From JALOAT01 sp041685115 (lineage in GTDB: Bacteria > Pseudomonadota > Gammaproteobacteria > Thiohalomonadales > Thiohalomonadaceae): a stretch of DNA of 64,000 nt. Below the pieces are notes generated by a model that did no database searches, was not told the origin of the DNA, and saw nothing but the letters and a program-made list of their open reading frames with translations. The position numbers and the translations under genes were made by a program. The first letter of the stretch is position 1. The number at the start of each line of letters is the position of its first letter. Of this stretch, positions 41,164-49,930 are shown in pieces. The stretch is from positions 1 through 64,000 of the forward strand of contig JAWLGK010000015.1 of NCBI GenBank assembly GCA_041685115.1, read 5' to 3'.

Positions 41164-42567
41164 ATGACCAACGCACAGAAACGCCTTTTCGTCCTCGACA
41201 CCAACGTGCTGATGCACGACCCGACCGCGCTGTTCCGCTTCCACGAACACGACATCTACCTGCCCATGGTGGTCCTCGAGGAGTTGGACAACAACAAGCG
41301 TGGTCATTCGGAAGTGGCGCGCAACGCCCGGCAGGCCAGCCGTTTCATGGACGATCTCATGGTCGGCATCGCCACCGAAGACATCGCCCAGGGCATCCCG
41401 CTGTCCTCCGCCGGCCAGAACGGCATCACCGTCGGTCCGACCGGCCGCCTGTTCTTCCAGACCCGTCCTTATCCGGTGGATCTGCCCACCACCCTCCCCG
41501 GCAGCAAGAGCGACAACAGTATTCTCGGCACCGTGCTGGCGCTGCGGGAAGAACATCCGGGCGTGGAAGTCACGCTGGTGTCCAAGGACACCAACATGCG
41601 CATCAAGGCGGCAGTACTCGGTGTTCATGCCGAGGACTACCGCAACGACCAGGTCCTCGAAGACGTCGATCTGCTCTACACCGGCGTGGCCGAGCTGAGC
41701 GCGGATTTCTGGGAACGCCACGGCAAGAACATGGAGTCGTGGCAGGAAGAAGGCCGCGCGTTCTACCGCATTACCGGCCCCGAAGCCGGCACCTGGTCGC
41801 CCAACCAGTTCCTGTACCAGGACCAGGAGAACGGTATCGAAGCCGTGGTGCGCAAGATCGAGGACGAGACGGCCATCATAGAAACCGCGCGCGAGTACCG
41901 CCACAAGGCGCACAACGTCTGGGGCATCATGGCGCGCAATCGGGAGCAGAACTTCGCCCTCAACCTGCTCATGGACCCGGAAGTGGATTTTGTCAGCCTG
42001 GTGGGCCAGGCGGGCACCGGCAAGACTCTGCTCGCACTGGCCGCGGGGCTCGCGCAGACCCTCGACCAGAACCTCTATTCCGAGATCATCATGACCCGCG
42101 TCACCATCCCGGTCGGCGAGGACATCGGCTTCCTGCCGGGTACCGAGGAAGAAAAGATGACTCCCTGGATGGGCGCCCTCATGGACAACCTGGAAGTGCT
42201 CACCCAGAAGGAACACGGCAGCGACTGGGAGCGCGCCGCCACCCAGGAACTGCTCAACAAGCGCATCAAGATCCGCTCACTCAACTTCATGCGCGGGCGC
42301 ACGTTCCTGAACAAGTACATCATCCTCGACGAGGCACAGAACCTGACCTCGAAGCAGATGAAGACCCTGATTACCCGCGCCGGACCGGGTACCAAGATCG
42401 TCTGCCTCGGCAACGTGGCACAGATCGACACACCCTACCTGACGGAAACCAACTGCGGCCTCACTTACGTGGTGGATCGCTTCAAGAGCTGGGCCCACGG
42501 CGGGCACGTGACCCTCAAGCGCGGCGAACGTTCGCGCCTGGCGGACTACGCCTCCGACGTGCTGTAA
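41164..42567 (+). CDS. PIN-domain PhoH-family ATPase
   Basis: The 467-residue protein joins an N-terminal PIN ribonuclease domain (about 5-150; LFVLDTNVLMHDPTALF) to a C-terminal PhoH ATPase domain (about 240-460). The Walker A is VGQAGTGKTLLALAAGL, the Walker B YIILDEAQNLTSKQMK. PIN-PhoH fusions are thought to act as RNA helicase/nucleases. The PIN acidic residues appear intact. The RBS agagctg is moderate, and an intrinsic terminator follows 15 bases after the stop. Confidence 0.9.
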   Translation: MTNAQKRLFVLDTNVLMHDPTALFRFHEHDIYLPMVVLEELDNNKRGHSEVARNARQASRFMDDLMVGIATEDIAQGIPLSSAGQNGITVGPTGRLFFQTRPYPVDLPTTLPGSKSDNSILGTVLALREEHPGVEVTLVSKDTNMRIKAAVLGVHAEDYRNDQVLEDVDLLYTGVAELSADFWERHGKNMESWQEEGRAFYRITGPEAGTWSPNQFLYQDQENGIEAVVRKIEDETAIIETAREYRHKAHNVWGIMARNREQNFALNLLMDPEVDFVSLVGQAGTGKTLLALAAGLAQTLDQNLYSEIIMTRVTIPVGEDIGFLPGTEEEKMTPWMGALMDNLEVLTQKEHGSDWERAATQELLNKRIKIRSLNFMRGRTFLNKYIILDEAQNLTSKQMKTLITRAGPGTKIVCLGNVAQIDTPYLTETNCGLTYVVDRFKSWAHGGHVTLKRGERSRLADYASDVL

Positions 42568-42582
42568 CAGCAGTGCGGAACG

Positions 42583-42622
42583 CGAAGGCCACGGAGCAAA
42601 CCTCCGTGGCCTTCGGCTGTTT
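42583..42622 (+). terminator. Intrinsic terminator after PIN-PhoH gene
   Basis: A perfect 14-base-pair stem (cgaaggccacggag / ctccgtggccttcg) with a five-base loop is followed by gctgttt. It lies between convergent genes and may serve both. Confidence 0.85.
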
Positions 42623-42647
42623 AGGGCACGGAAAACGCGCGCCCAAG

Positions 42648-42989
42648 CTACTGCCGCGTAGCGACCAGACGCTCGTAATGCCGGCGAAAGACCTGTTCCA
42701 GTTCGTCGATGACCTCAGCCGCCGGACGGCCCTGCATCAGATGCGCACTCACCAGCGCAGAAGTCTCGTGCAGCATCTTGTCACGATCCACCATGTGATA
42801 AGTGGCGGATAGACGCTTGATGGCGGCGATGACGGTCTCTTCTTTGGGCCGCTCGATGGGCGTCGGCGCCGCCACCTCACGGCCGCCGCTGCGGCTGTGC
42901 AGGAATTCCGCGAATTCCAGCAGCGTTGCCCGTGCATCGTCGGGCAGCGCTCCGAAGAGGGTCAGGAGACGTTTTTCCTGCTTGCTCAT
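42648..42989 (-). CDS. Conserved-looking hypothetical protein, 113 residues
   Basis: This small soluble protein is mostly helical (LLTLFGALPDDARATLLEFAEFLHSRS), with a linker and a C-terminal EVIDELEQVFRRHYERLV. No membrane helix, signal or known catalytic motif is seen, and I do not recognise the family. Its ATG overlaps the stop of the LysR gene as ATGA, so it is translationally coupled to that regulator and may act with it. Confidence 0.75.
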   Translation of the reverse strand: MSKQEKRLLTLFGALPDDARATLLEFAEFLHSRSGGREVAAPTPIERPKEETVIAAIKRLSATYHMVDRDKMLHETSALVSAHLMQGRPAAEVIDELEQVFRRHYERLVATRQ

Positions 42990-43903
42990 TCGGCAACGGT
43001 ATCCGCTGGCGGGCGATGGCAGTGTTGGCGGGCGAACTCCAGGAAGATCTCGATGGCGCGCAGACGGAATTTCTGCCGCTGGTGCACGAACGAAAACGGT
43101 CGCTCCAGCGCCGGTTCGATGTTTACCGCCACCAGTGAACCGAGCTTGAGTTCCTTCACCACCGTGGCGCGTGACATCACGGAAATGCCGAGGCCCGCCT
43201 CTACCGCACCCTTGATGGCCTCCGGGCTGCCCAGCTCCAGCACGATGTCCAGATCGGCCGGGTCAAAACCGCTGGCGGCAAGATGCTCCAGGATGACCTC
43301 GCGCGTGCCCGAGCCTTCCTCGCGTCCGATGAAAGGGAATTCCAGCAGCCGCGCGACCGGCACGGTGGTCTCGCTCGCCAGCGCGTGTCCGTGCGGCACG
43401 ATGAGCACCATCTGATCCATGCGGCACAGTTCCACCGACAGATTCTTGTTGTGCACCGGGGCTTCGACCACACCGAGGTCGATGGCGTTGTTCTCCACCA
43501 TGCTGACGATGCCATCGCTGTTGTTCACGGTGAGCCGGATGGTGACCTCGGGATAGCGGGCCTTGAACGCACCCAGCAACGCTGGAAGCATGTACTCGGC
43601 AATGGTAGTGCTCGCACCGAGCTGCAACACGCCACTCACCTCACCGGTGAGGTCCCGTATCGCGTTCTCCATCTCGGAATACAGCGCGAGGATGCGGTCG
43701 GCGTACTCGTACACCCGCCGGCCCGCGTCAGTGAGACTGATGCGGTTGTGGGTGCGATCGAACAAGCGTGTGTTGAAGAATTCCTCCAGCTGCCGCACCT
43801 GAAAAGTGACGGCCGGCTGGGTCATATGCAGGGATTCCGCCGCCTTGGTGAAACTCATGTGGCGGGCGACGGTGTAGAAAACCTTGAGTCGACGATCGGC
43901 CAT
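42986..43903 (-). CDS. LysR-family transcriptional regulator (CysB/CbbR-like group)
   Basis: The 305-residue regulator has an N-terminal winged helix-turn-helix (SFTKAAESLHMTQPAVTFQVRQLEEFF, about 17-45) and a periplasmic-binding-type effector domain (about 90-295). The latter includes LGASTTIAEYMLPALLGAF and RREGSGTREVI-like loops, here GREEGSGTREVILEHL. The effector is unknown. It is transcribed with a small hypothetical gene and is divergent from murI, so it might control either. The C-terminal tail (FLEFARQHCHRPPADTVAE) is unremarkable. Confidence 0.9.
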   Translation of the reverse strand: MADRRLKVFYTVARHMSFTKAAESLHMTQPAVTFQVRQLEEFFNTRLFDRTHNRISLTDAGRRVYEYADRILALYSEMENAIRDLTGEVSGVLQLGASTTIAEYMLPALLGAFKARYPEVTIRLTVNNSDGIVSMVENNAIDLGVVEAPVHNKNLSVELCRMDQMVLIVPHGHALASETTVPVARLLEFPFIGREEGSGTREVILEHLAASGFDPADLDIVLELGSPEAIKGAVEAGLGISVMSRATVVKELKLGSLVAVNIEPALERPFSFVHQRQKFRLRAIEIFLEFARQHCHRPPADTVAE

Positions 43904-44006
43904 GACCCGGCACTATGCCCGATGACGGGAAAAGCTTCAACGTCGCCGCGCGCATTCGGGCAGTCATACCGTATGCTATGGCCCTTCGATTCACCTGTAC
44001 TTCGTG

Positions 44007-44807
44007 ATGCCTGGCATTGTTTCGCACCCCATCGGCGTCTTCGATTCAGGCGTAGGCGGTCTGTCGGTCCTGCGGCAGATCCGGCACCTGCTCCCGGCCG
44101 AAGACCTGCTTTATGTAGCGGATACCGCCTGGGTACCCTATGGCCCGCGTCCACCCGAACAGATCCGCGCGCGCGCCCGCGTGGTGGCCGGCTGGCTGGT
44201 GCAACAGGGCGCGAAGGCGGTGGTGGTGGCGTGCAATACGGCGACTGCCGCCGCGGTCGCCAGCCTGCGTGAGCAATTCGCCCAGCCCGTCGTCGGCATG
44301 GAACCGGCCGTAAAACCCGCCGCCGCCGCCACGCGCAACGGCGTGGTAGGCGTGCTGGCCACCGCAGGCACCCTCAAGAGCACGCGCTACGCAGCCCTGC
44401 TGGCGCGTTTTGCGGAGAAGATCGAGGTGATCAGCCGGCCAAGCCCCGAGCTGGTCGAGCTGGTCGAACACGGCGACATAAACTCCGCCCACGCCCAGGC
44501 CGTGGTGCGTGATTGCGTTGCGCCCCTGCTCGAACACGGCGCGGACACCTTGATCCTCGGCTGCACCCACTTCCCGCCCCTGCGCCCGCTCATCGAAGCC
44601 GCGGCGGGTCCCGACGTGGCGGTCATCGACACCGGTGGTGCGGTCGCACGCCAGGTGCAGCGGCGCCTTGCGGAGGCCGGCCAATTGTGCGGCACCGATC
44701 AGGCCGGCCGCGTACGCATTCTCACCACCGGCCCCGTCACACCGTCCCTGCCGGCGATCCGCGCCATCTGGGGAGAAGAACCTGTGCCCGAGGCGATCGC
44801 GCTCTGA
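44007..44807 (+). CDS. murI: Glutamate racemase
   Basis: This 266-residue enzyme makes D-glutamate for peptidoglycan. It has IGVFDSGVGGLSVLRQI, the catalytic-cysteine motif VVACNTATAAA and the second one ILGCTHFPPL. The ATG at 44007 is preferred to GTG 44004. It stands alone rightward, 103 bases from the LysR start. Confidence 0.95.
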   Translation: MPGIVSHPIGVFDSGVGGLSVLRQIRHLLPAEDLLYVADTAWVPYGPRPPEQIRARARVVAGWLVQQGAKAVVVACNTATAAAVASLREQFAQPVVGMEPAVKPAAAATRNGVVGVLATAGTLKSTRYAALLARFAEKIEVISRPSPELVELVEHGDINSAHAQAVVRDCVAPLLEHGADTLILGCTHFPPLRPLIEAAAGPDVAVIDTGGAVARQVQRRLAEAGQLCGTDQAGRVRILTTGPVTPSLPAIRAIWGEEPVPEAIAL

Positions 44808-44965
44808 TGCAAGGCCAGCGAAGAGAAGGCATCAACGCGGGGATGCTTGGACGTCATTGGCAGACACGCCGCTGAGCGGCCGATGACAGTGCGGTGTTTC
44901 GCGGCCTGAGGCCGCGCAGGCTATCCTCACGGAAAGACTGCCAGCACCTGCGCAGGAGGTTGGCC

Positions 44966-45436
44966 GTGCATCTGCATTCCGATGCCTTTCATGCCGGTGA
45001 GGAAATCCCGTTGCGCTATACCTGCGACGGCTCCGATCTCTCGCCGCCGCTCAGCTGGGACGATGTGCCGCCGAATACACGCAGCCTGGCACTCATCATC
45101 GAAGACCCGGACGCGCCGGATCCCAACGCACCGCGGCGCATCTTCACCCATTGGGTGCTCTACAACCTGCCGCCCGAGGTGCGCAGCCTGGAAGAGGCCG
45201 TCGCAGCCACCGGGGTGCTGCCTGAAGGTGCAAGAGCGGGTATCAACGATTCCCAGGAACCCACCTATGGGGGTCCTTGCCCGCCCGTGGGCCGGCACCG
45301 TTACTTCCACCGCCTGTACGCCCTCGACACCGTGCTCCCCGACCTGGGCTATCCCGATCGCGATACCCTGTTGCGCGCCATGGAAGGACACATCATCGCC
45401 ACGGCGGAGCTCGTCGGCACGTACCAGCGGCATTGA
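44966..45436 (+). CDS. YbhB/YbcL-type PEBP (Raf kinase inhibitor-like) protein
   Basis: This 156-residue phosphatidylethanolamine-binding-protein fold has DGSDLSPPLSWDDVPPNTRS, the ligand-site DPDAP segment, FTHWVLYNLPPEV and GGPCPPVGRHRYFHRLYAL. The function in bacteria is unclear. The GTG at 44966 follows aggagg by six bases and fits the family start. The frame is open further upstream but that part is not family-like. No signal peptide is seen. Confidence 0.9.
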   Translation: MHLHSDAFHAGEEIPLRYTCDGSDLSPPLSWDDVPPNTRSLALIIEDPDAPDPNAPRRIFTHWVLYNLPPEVRSLEEAVAATGVLPEGARAGINDSQEPTYGGPCPPVGRHRYFHRLYALDTVLPDLGYPDRDTLLRAMEGHIIATAELVGTYQRH

Positions 45437-45515
45437 GCACAGCGACAGGGTTCAACGCGGATGCGGAGGAGTCTTTGCCGGGCGCCGTCATCCACCACAG
45501 CGCCACGGCCCGTCT

Positions 45516-45585
45516 GTCACGCTGGCGCGCAGCGCCTACGTGACAGACGCGGCCCGAAAGATGTCACGTAGCTTCGCAACGTGAC
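45516..45585. repeat. gtcacgt palindromes, copies 2 and 3
   Basis: Copy 2 at 45516-45544 is the reverse orientation of the unit at 36339-36367. Copy 3 at 45563-45585 is shorter (gtcacgtagcttcgcaacgtgac) with a ttcg-type loop. They sit in the 264-base gap between the convergent YbhB and thioredoxin-like genes. A further hairpin with ggagaaga/tcttctcc arms lies at 45636-45660. Confidence 0.6.
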
Positions 45586-45700
45586 CGACGCCGCTGAAAC
45601 GAACGTTCCCTCGGTGGACCGGTGAGCACGAAAAAGGAGAAGAGATGTTGCATCTTCTCCGTGCCTTCGTGGTTCGCCTTCTTTGTCTTCGTTCGTCGGC

Positions 45701-46276
45701 TCAATAATCCGGCTCGTTGCCCGGCTTCCACTTGATATTGCAGCCGATGCTCGGGGTTTGTTGCTCCGGCACTGACTTGCCCGCGAGCACGGCGTCCACG
45801 GCGGCGCGCACATCGCGGCCGGTGACAGGGCGATCGTTGCCGGGGCGACTGTCGTCGAACTGGCCACGGTAAACGAGCCGGCGCTCCGCATCGAACAGGA
45901 AGAAATCCGGCGTGCAGGCGGCACGATAGGACTTGGCCACACTCTGGTCGGCATCGAACAGGTAGGGAAACACGTAGCCGCGTGCGAGCGCCTCTTCGGC
46001 CATGAATTCCGGCCCGTCCTCGGCGCGGTGTGCGGGGTCGTTGGCGCTGATGGCGACGACCGCCAGTCCCTTGCCCTCGTACTCCCGGGCGAAGGCCGCG
46101 AAGGCCTCGGCGATGTGCTTCACGTACGGGCAGTGATTGCAGATGAACGCCACCAGCAGGGCACGCCGTTCCTGGAAGTCGGCCAACGCTACCGGCCTGC
46201 CCGAGACCGTGTCCGTCAGCAGGAAATCCGGCGCCGGGGTGCCCAGCGGCAACATGGTGGAAGGTGTGAGCGCCAT
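45701..46276 (-). CDS. Thioredoxin-fold redoxin (AhpC/TSA-like)
   Basis: The 191-residue protein has the thioredoxin-fold core LVAFICNHCPYVKHIAEAF with a CNHC redox pair, then GLAVVAISANDPAH and ACTPDFFLFDAERRLVYRGQ. It resembles a conserved group of single-domain redoxins of uncertain substrate. No signal peptide is seen, so it is cytoplasmic. It precedes a repeat-rich gap and faces YbhB. Confidence 0.85.
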   Translation of the reverse strand: MALTPSTMLPLGTPAPDFLLTDTVSGRPVALADFQERRALLVAFICNHCPYVKHIAEAFAAFAREYEGKGLAVVAISANDPAHRAEDGPEFMAEEALARGYVFPYLFDADQSVAKSYRAACTPDFFLFDAERRLVYRGQFDDSRPGNDRPVTGRDVRAAVDAVLAGKSVPEQQTPSIGCNIKWKPGNEPDY

Positions 46277-46310
46277 GGCGATCTCCGTTTTGTGATTTCT
46301 TGGAAGAGAG

Positions 46311-46492
46311 AAAAGCTTAACTACGGGAACACGGGGAAAAGAGCCGATCGCTCAGGATTAAACCGGTCGAGTCATAAACGTCGCGAGCGGAAGCGCGCTC
46401 TCATCGGCCCGCAGCTGCACCCGTCACGTACACGTTACCCACCGAGCGCGAGCTATCCATTTTCCCCCATGTCCCCCGTGGCTAATGCTTTT
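46311..46492. repeat. Degenerate inverted repeat (acgggg family)
   Basis: The left arm aaaagcttaactacgggaac (continuing to 46340) and the right arm at 46460-46492 (ttttcccccatg...ggctaatgctttt) are imperfect reverse complements, and both resemble the outer arms between parE and parC. The interior differs, so this is the same repeat family with another loop. It lies between the thioredoxin-like gene and mtnC. Confidence 0.6.
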
Positions 46493-46509
46493 CTCTTCGT
46501 CCGCCGCAT

Positions 46510-47202
46510 TCATTGCGGGCGTCCAGGCCCCAGGACGATGTCGTCGAAGCTGGCCACCTGGCGGTGTTCCGCGTGGGGCTCGATGGGCCCGTTGCGCACC
46601 AGCCACGTGGTTCGCATGCCCACCTGGCGGGCCGCATCCAGCTCGCCCTTGACGTCGGACAGGAACAGGATCTCCGCGGGACCGAAGCCGATACTGGTGG
46701 CGATGGACGTGTACGCGGTCGGGTCCTGTTTGGCGCCGACGTTGGTGTCGAAGTAATCGGTGAACAGCGTCGTGAGATCGCCGAATTCCGTATGCCCGAA
46801 CAGCAGCTTCTGCGCATAGACCGAGCCGGACGAGAACACATACAGTTTGATGCCGCGTGCGTTCCACTGACGCAGGTTGCGTACCGCATCTTCGTACACG
46901 TGGCCGGTGAAATCTGCACCGCGGTAGCCCGCCTCCCAGATCAGCCCCTGCAGGGCCTTGAGCGGGGTGACCTTGCGGTCCTCATCGATCCATTGGATCA
47001 ACTGCTCGGCCACCTGCTCGTTGCTCATCTCGCGCCCGACCAGGTGGCAGACGTCGTCGAGCAGCCTGGCCACGGCAGGTTCATGGCCATGCTCACGGAC
47101 GAAGTCCTTCATGCGTTCCCGTGCATACGGGAACAGCACATCCTTGACGAAGGACAGGGACGAGGTAGTGCCCTCGATGTCCGTGATGATGGCCTTGATC
47201 AT
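46510..47202 (-). CDS. mtnC: Acireductone synthase (enolase-phosphatase E1)
   Basis: This 230-residue HAD-superfamily enzyme of methionine salvage converts 2,3-diketo-5-methylthiopentyl-1-phosphate to the acireductone. The HAD motif I is ITDIEGTTSSLSFV, motif II is YVFSSGSV, and motif III/IV lies near LFLSDVKGELDAA. Its ATG overlaps the mtnD stop (ATGA). It is last in mtnB-mtnD-mtnC. Confidence 0.96.
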   Translation of the reverse strand: MIKAIITDIEGTTSSLSFVKDVLFPYARERMKDFVREHGHEPAVARLLDDVCHLVGREMSNEQVAEQLIQWIDEDRKVTPLKALQGLIWEAGYRGADFTGHVYEDAVRNLRQWNARGIKLYVFSSGSVYAQKLLFGHTEFGDLTTLFTDYFDTNVGAKQDPTAYTSIATSIGFGPAEILFLSDVKGELDAARQVGMRTTWLVRNGPIEPHAEHRQVASFDDIVLGPGRPQ

Positions 47203-47762
47203 GCGAAATTCTCGACGAACTGTTCGAATTTTGGAAAACGCTCAGCCATGCCGCTGCCGCTGAATTCGGCAACCCAGCCGTCCGGCACCACGAACAGGCG
47301 GATGCACTTGAAATCCGGTTGTGCGCCCATGTCGTACCAATGCAGGGTACCGGCCGGTACGCTCACCAGGTCGCCCTGCTTGCACAGCAGGCCGTAGACG
47401 GTGTCGCCCACGTTCAGATAGAACAGTCCACTGCCGTCCACGAAGAAGCGCACCTCGAAATCCTTGTGGATGTGTTCTTCAAGGAACTTGGCGCGCAGCT
47501 CGTCCTTCTTGGGGTGATCCGGGCGCAGGGAAACGACGTCCACGGACTGGAAGCCGTATTCCTCATTGAGCTTGCCCACCTGCTTCGCATACGCGGCGAG
47601 CACCTCCTCCTGGTCCGCCTCCGCCGATAGCGGCTGGTTCGTCTCCCAACGCTCGAAGCGCACGCCGAGGGATTTCAGTCGCGTGCTGATCTCGGCGTGG
47701 TCCCGGATTACTTCGCGCGGCGCAACCCTGTCACTTTTTTCATAAATCGCCAAAGTACTCAT
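47199..47762 (-). CDS. mtnD: Acireductone dioxygenase
   Basis: This 187-residue cupin oxidises the acireductone; depending on bound metal it gives the methionine precursor or a CO-releasing product. The metal motif EEHIHKDFEVRFFVDG (HxHxxxxE) and the distal GTLHWYDMG histidine are present. It starts three bases after the mtnB stop and overlaps mtnC by four bases. Confidence 0.96.
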   Translation of the reverse strand: MSTLAIYEKSDRVAPREVIRDHAEISTRLKSLGVRFERWETNQPLSAEADQEEVLAAYAKQVGKLNEEYGFQSVDVVSLRPDHPKKDELRAKFLEEHIHKDFEVRFFVDGSGLFYLNVGDTVYGLLCKQGDLVSVPAGTLHWYDMGAQPDFKCIRLFVVPDGWVAEFSGSGMAERFPKFEQFVENFA

Positions 47763-47765
47763 GCT

Positions 47766-48395
47766 TCACCCCCGGCTATGCAACTCACAATCGAACAGGA
47801 ATTCGAAGGCTTCCAGGTGCCGCAGCGTCTCATCCACGTCCGCGCCCCAGGTATAGAGACCGTGGCCCGCAATGAGATAGCCCCAGGTATGCGGATGACT
47901 GTCCAGCCAGGTCTCCACCTGGGTGGACAACCGCGGGATGTCCTGGTCATTGGGGAACACGGGCACCACTACCGAGGTCGCGTGGGTGTCGATACCGCGA
48001 AACGCCTTGAGCAGCTCATAGTTCTCAAGCACCACCACGCCCTTGACCTTGCGTGACAGCAAGGTCGCATTACGCGAATGAGTATGCAGCACGGCACCCA
48101 CTTCCGGATAACGCGCGTACAAGGCCGTGTGCAACAGGGTCTCTGCGGATGGGCGCTTGCTGGTGCCGAGCGGACGGCCGGCCCCGTCGATGCGCATGAT
48201 GTCGTCCGCGGTCAGATGGCCCTTGTGACGCCCGGATACGGTGATGGCGACGTCACCGCCTGGCAGACGCGCGGAGAAATTACCGCTCGTGGCAGGGACC
48301 CAACCCCGCGCGAATAGCTGGACGCCGGCCCGGACCAACGCTTCGGCCGCCGCCTGGAATCCGTCTTTTGATGCACGTTCGGCACTGGCCGACAT
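47766..48395 (-). CDS. mtnB: Methylthioribulose-1-phosphate dehydratase
   Basis: This 209-residue class II aldolase-fold zinc enzyme is the first of the three methionine-salvage genes here. It has GWVPATSGNFSARLPGGD, the zinc ligands in VLHTHSRNATLLS and IAGHGLYTWGADVD. The ATG at 48395 has gaggg eight bases upstream. The upstream enzymes that make methylthioribulose-1-phosphate are not in this window. Confidence 0.94.
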   Translation of the reverse strand: MSASAERASKDGFQAAAEALVRAGVQLFARGWVPATSGNFSARLPGGDVAITVSGRHKGHLTADDIMRIDGAGRPLGTSKRPSAETLLHTALYARYPEVGAVLHTHSRNATLLSRKVKGVVVLENYELLKAFRGIDTHATSVVVPVFPNDQDIPRLSTQVETWLDSHPHTWGYLIAGHGLYTWGADVDETLRHLEAFEFLFDCELHSRG

Positions 48396-48553
48396 CCTGA
48401 AAACCCTCACGCAAAGAACGGCCGATTCTAGCGCGGACACACAACCACCGCATAGGCACGGAGTGACGCGGCGGTCTCGCCGCGCAAGGAAGCACGCACT
48501 CGCGCCCTGTAGCGCGCCGGGCGTATACTCGCGCAGCCTTGGTCACCACGCCT

Positions 48554-49786
48554 ATGCCCTTCCCCATTTTCGTCCTCGCGGTCGTCTTCCTGCTCATCGC
48601 CGTGAGGCGCTTCGGGCAGACGCACATTCCCATCTGGGTGGCCATGGGCAGCGGCGCCGCCGCCGTGCTGCTCAGCGGCCACATGACCCCGGCGGCTGCG
48701 GCCGCCGCCGTCGACTGGGACGTGATGGGCTTTCTCCTGGGCGTCTTCATCATCGGCGACGCCCTGGAGCGCAGTGGTCTGCTGTTCGCCACCACCTATC
48801 GCCTGCTCGCCGACGTGCGCTCCGCCGACGCGCTTGTACTGCGCCTCCTGCTGGGCGCCGGCCTCGGTTCGGCACTGCTGATGAACGACACCCTTGCCAT
48901 CATCGGCACTCCCCTGGCCCTGCTGCTCGCCCGCGAACACGGCCTGCCGCCGCGCCTGCTGCTGTTGACCCTGGCCTTTGCCATCACCATCGGCAGTGTC
49001 ACGAGCCCCATCGGTAATCCCCAGAACCTGCTCATTGCCCTGCATGGCGGCATGGCGGCGCCATTTGTGAGTTTTCTCCGGCACCTGCTGCTGCCGACGC
49101 TGCTGAACCTGATGCTCACCTTTGTGGTGCTGCGCGTGTTGTTGCACAAGGATTTTCATGCGACACCGCTACGGCATTCCCGTGTGGTGGTCTCCGACCC
49201 TGCCTTGGCGCGCCTGGCACGCTGGTCGCTAGGCCTGTTCATGGCACTGGTTGGCCTACGTATTGCGCTGGTGCTGGCGGACGCACCAGTGGCGCTCCGT
49301 TTGAGCCACATCGCCTTGCTGGCGGCCTCTCCCATCGTCTTGCACGGCCCCCGCCGCGCCTTGATGCGCCATCTCGACTGGCGCACCCTGGTGTTCTTCG
49401 CGGCAATGTTCGTGCTCATGCGCAGCGTCTGGGAGACCGGTTTCTTCCAAGGCTTCGTCGCCCCGGATACGAATCTGGCCGCCATGCCCACGGTATTGGC
49501 CGTGAGCGTACTGCTCTCCCAACTCATCTCCAATGTACCGCTGGTGGCGCTCTATCTGCCCGTGCTCGAACTGGCCGGTGGCGGTGAGCCTGCCATGCTG
49601 GCACTCGCCGCCGGCAGCACCATCGCGGGCAACCTGCTAATCCTGGGCGCCGCGAGCAACGTGATCATTCTGCAAAACGCCGAACGCCGTGCCGGTGTCA
49701 CGGTGGGATTTTTCGAATTCGCGCGGGTGGGGGTGGTGGTCACCGTCATGAACCTGGCGGTGTACTGGCTGTTTCTGCCGGTCTGA
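48554..49786 (+). CDS. Ion-transporter-superfamily permease (SLC13/ArsB-like)
   Basis: The 410-residue membrane protein has about 10-12 hydrophobic helices, including LAVVFLLIAVRRFG, MGFLLGVFIIGDALERSG and LAVSVLLSQLISNVPLVALYLP. The signature TSPIGNPQNLLIAL resembles the substrate loop of the SLC13/CitM/ArsB group. Possible substrates are dicarboxylates, sulfate or arsenite; I cannot choose. The ATG at 48554 was chosen over TTG 48539. It is divergent from mtnB with 158 bases between. Confidence 0.82.
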   Translation: MPFPIFVLAVVFLLIAVRRFGQTHIPIWVAMGSGAAAVLLSGHMTPAAAAAAVDWDVMGFLLGVFIIGDALERSGLLFATTYRLLADVRSADALVLRLLLGAGLGSALLMNDTLAIIGTPLALLLAREHGLPPRLLLLTLAFAITIGSVTSPIGNPQNLLIALHGGMAAPFVSFLRHLLLPTLLNLMLTFVVLRVLLHKDFHATPLRHSRVVVSDPALARLARWSLGLFMALVGLRIALVLADAPVALRLSHIALLAASPIVLHGPRRALMRHLDWRTLVFFAAMFVLMRSVWETGFFQGFVAPDTNLAAMPTVLAVSVLLSQLISNVPLVALYLPVLELAGGGEPAMLALAAGSTIAGNLLILGAASNVIILQNAERRAGVTVGFFEFARVGVVVTVMNLAVYWLFLPV

Positions 49787-49848
49787 ATCGGCGATTGCCA
49801 TTGGCATGCGAACGTCGCCCGCGTGGTGCGGGAGGCGGTGTTGGGATC

Positions 49849-49878
49849 CCGGAGTGCGCTGCGCTCTATCCGGGCTAC
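49849..49878. repeat. Partial extragenic palindrome
   Basis: The sequence tcccggagtgcgctgcgctc continues to atccgggcta, resembling the unit at 28367-28510. It precedes the terminator shared with pnp. Confidence 0.5.
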
Positions 49879-49883
49879 ACAAA

Positions 49884-49913
49884 AAAGAAAGGGACCCGAG
49901 GGTCCCTTTCTTT
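49884..49913. terminator. Bidirectional terminator between permease gene and pnp
   Basis: The 13-base arms aaagaaagggacc and ggtccctttcttt flank cgag. A/T runs on both sides let it serve both converging transcripts. Confidence 0.9.
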
Positions 49914-49930
49914 GTGCCGTCGGTTCAGGC

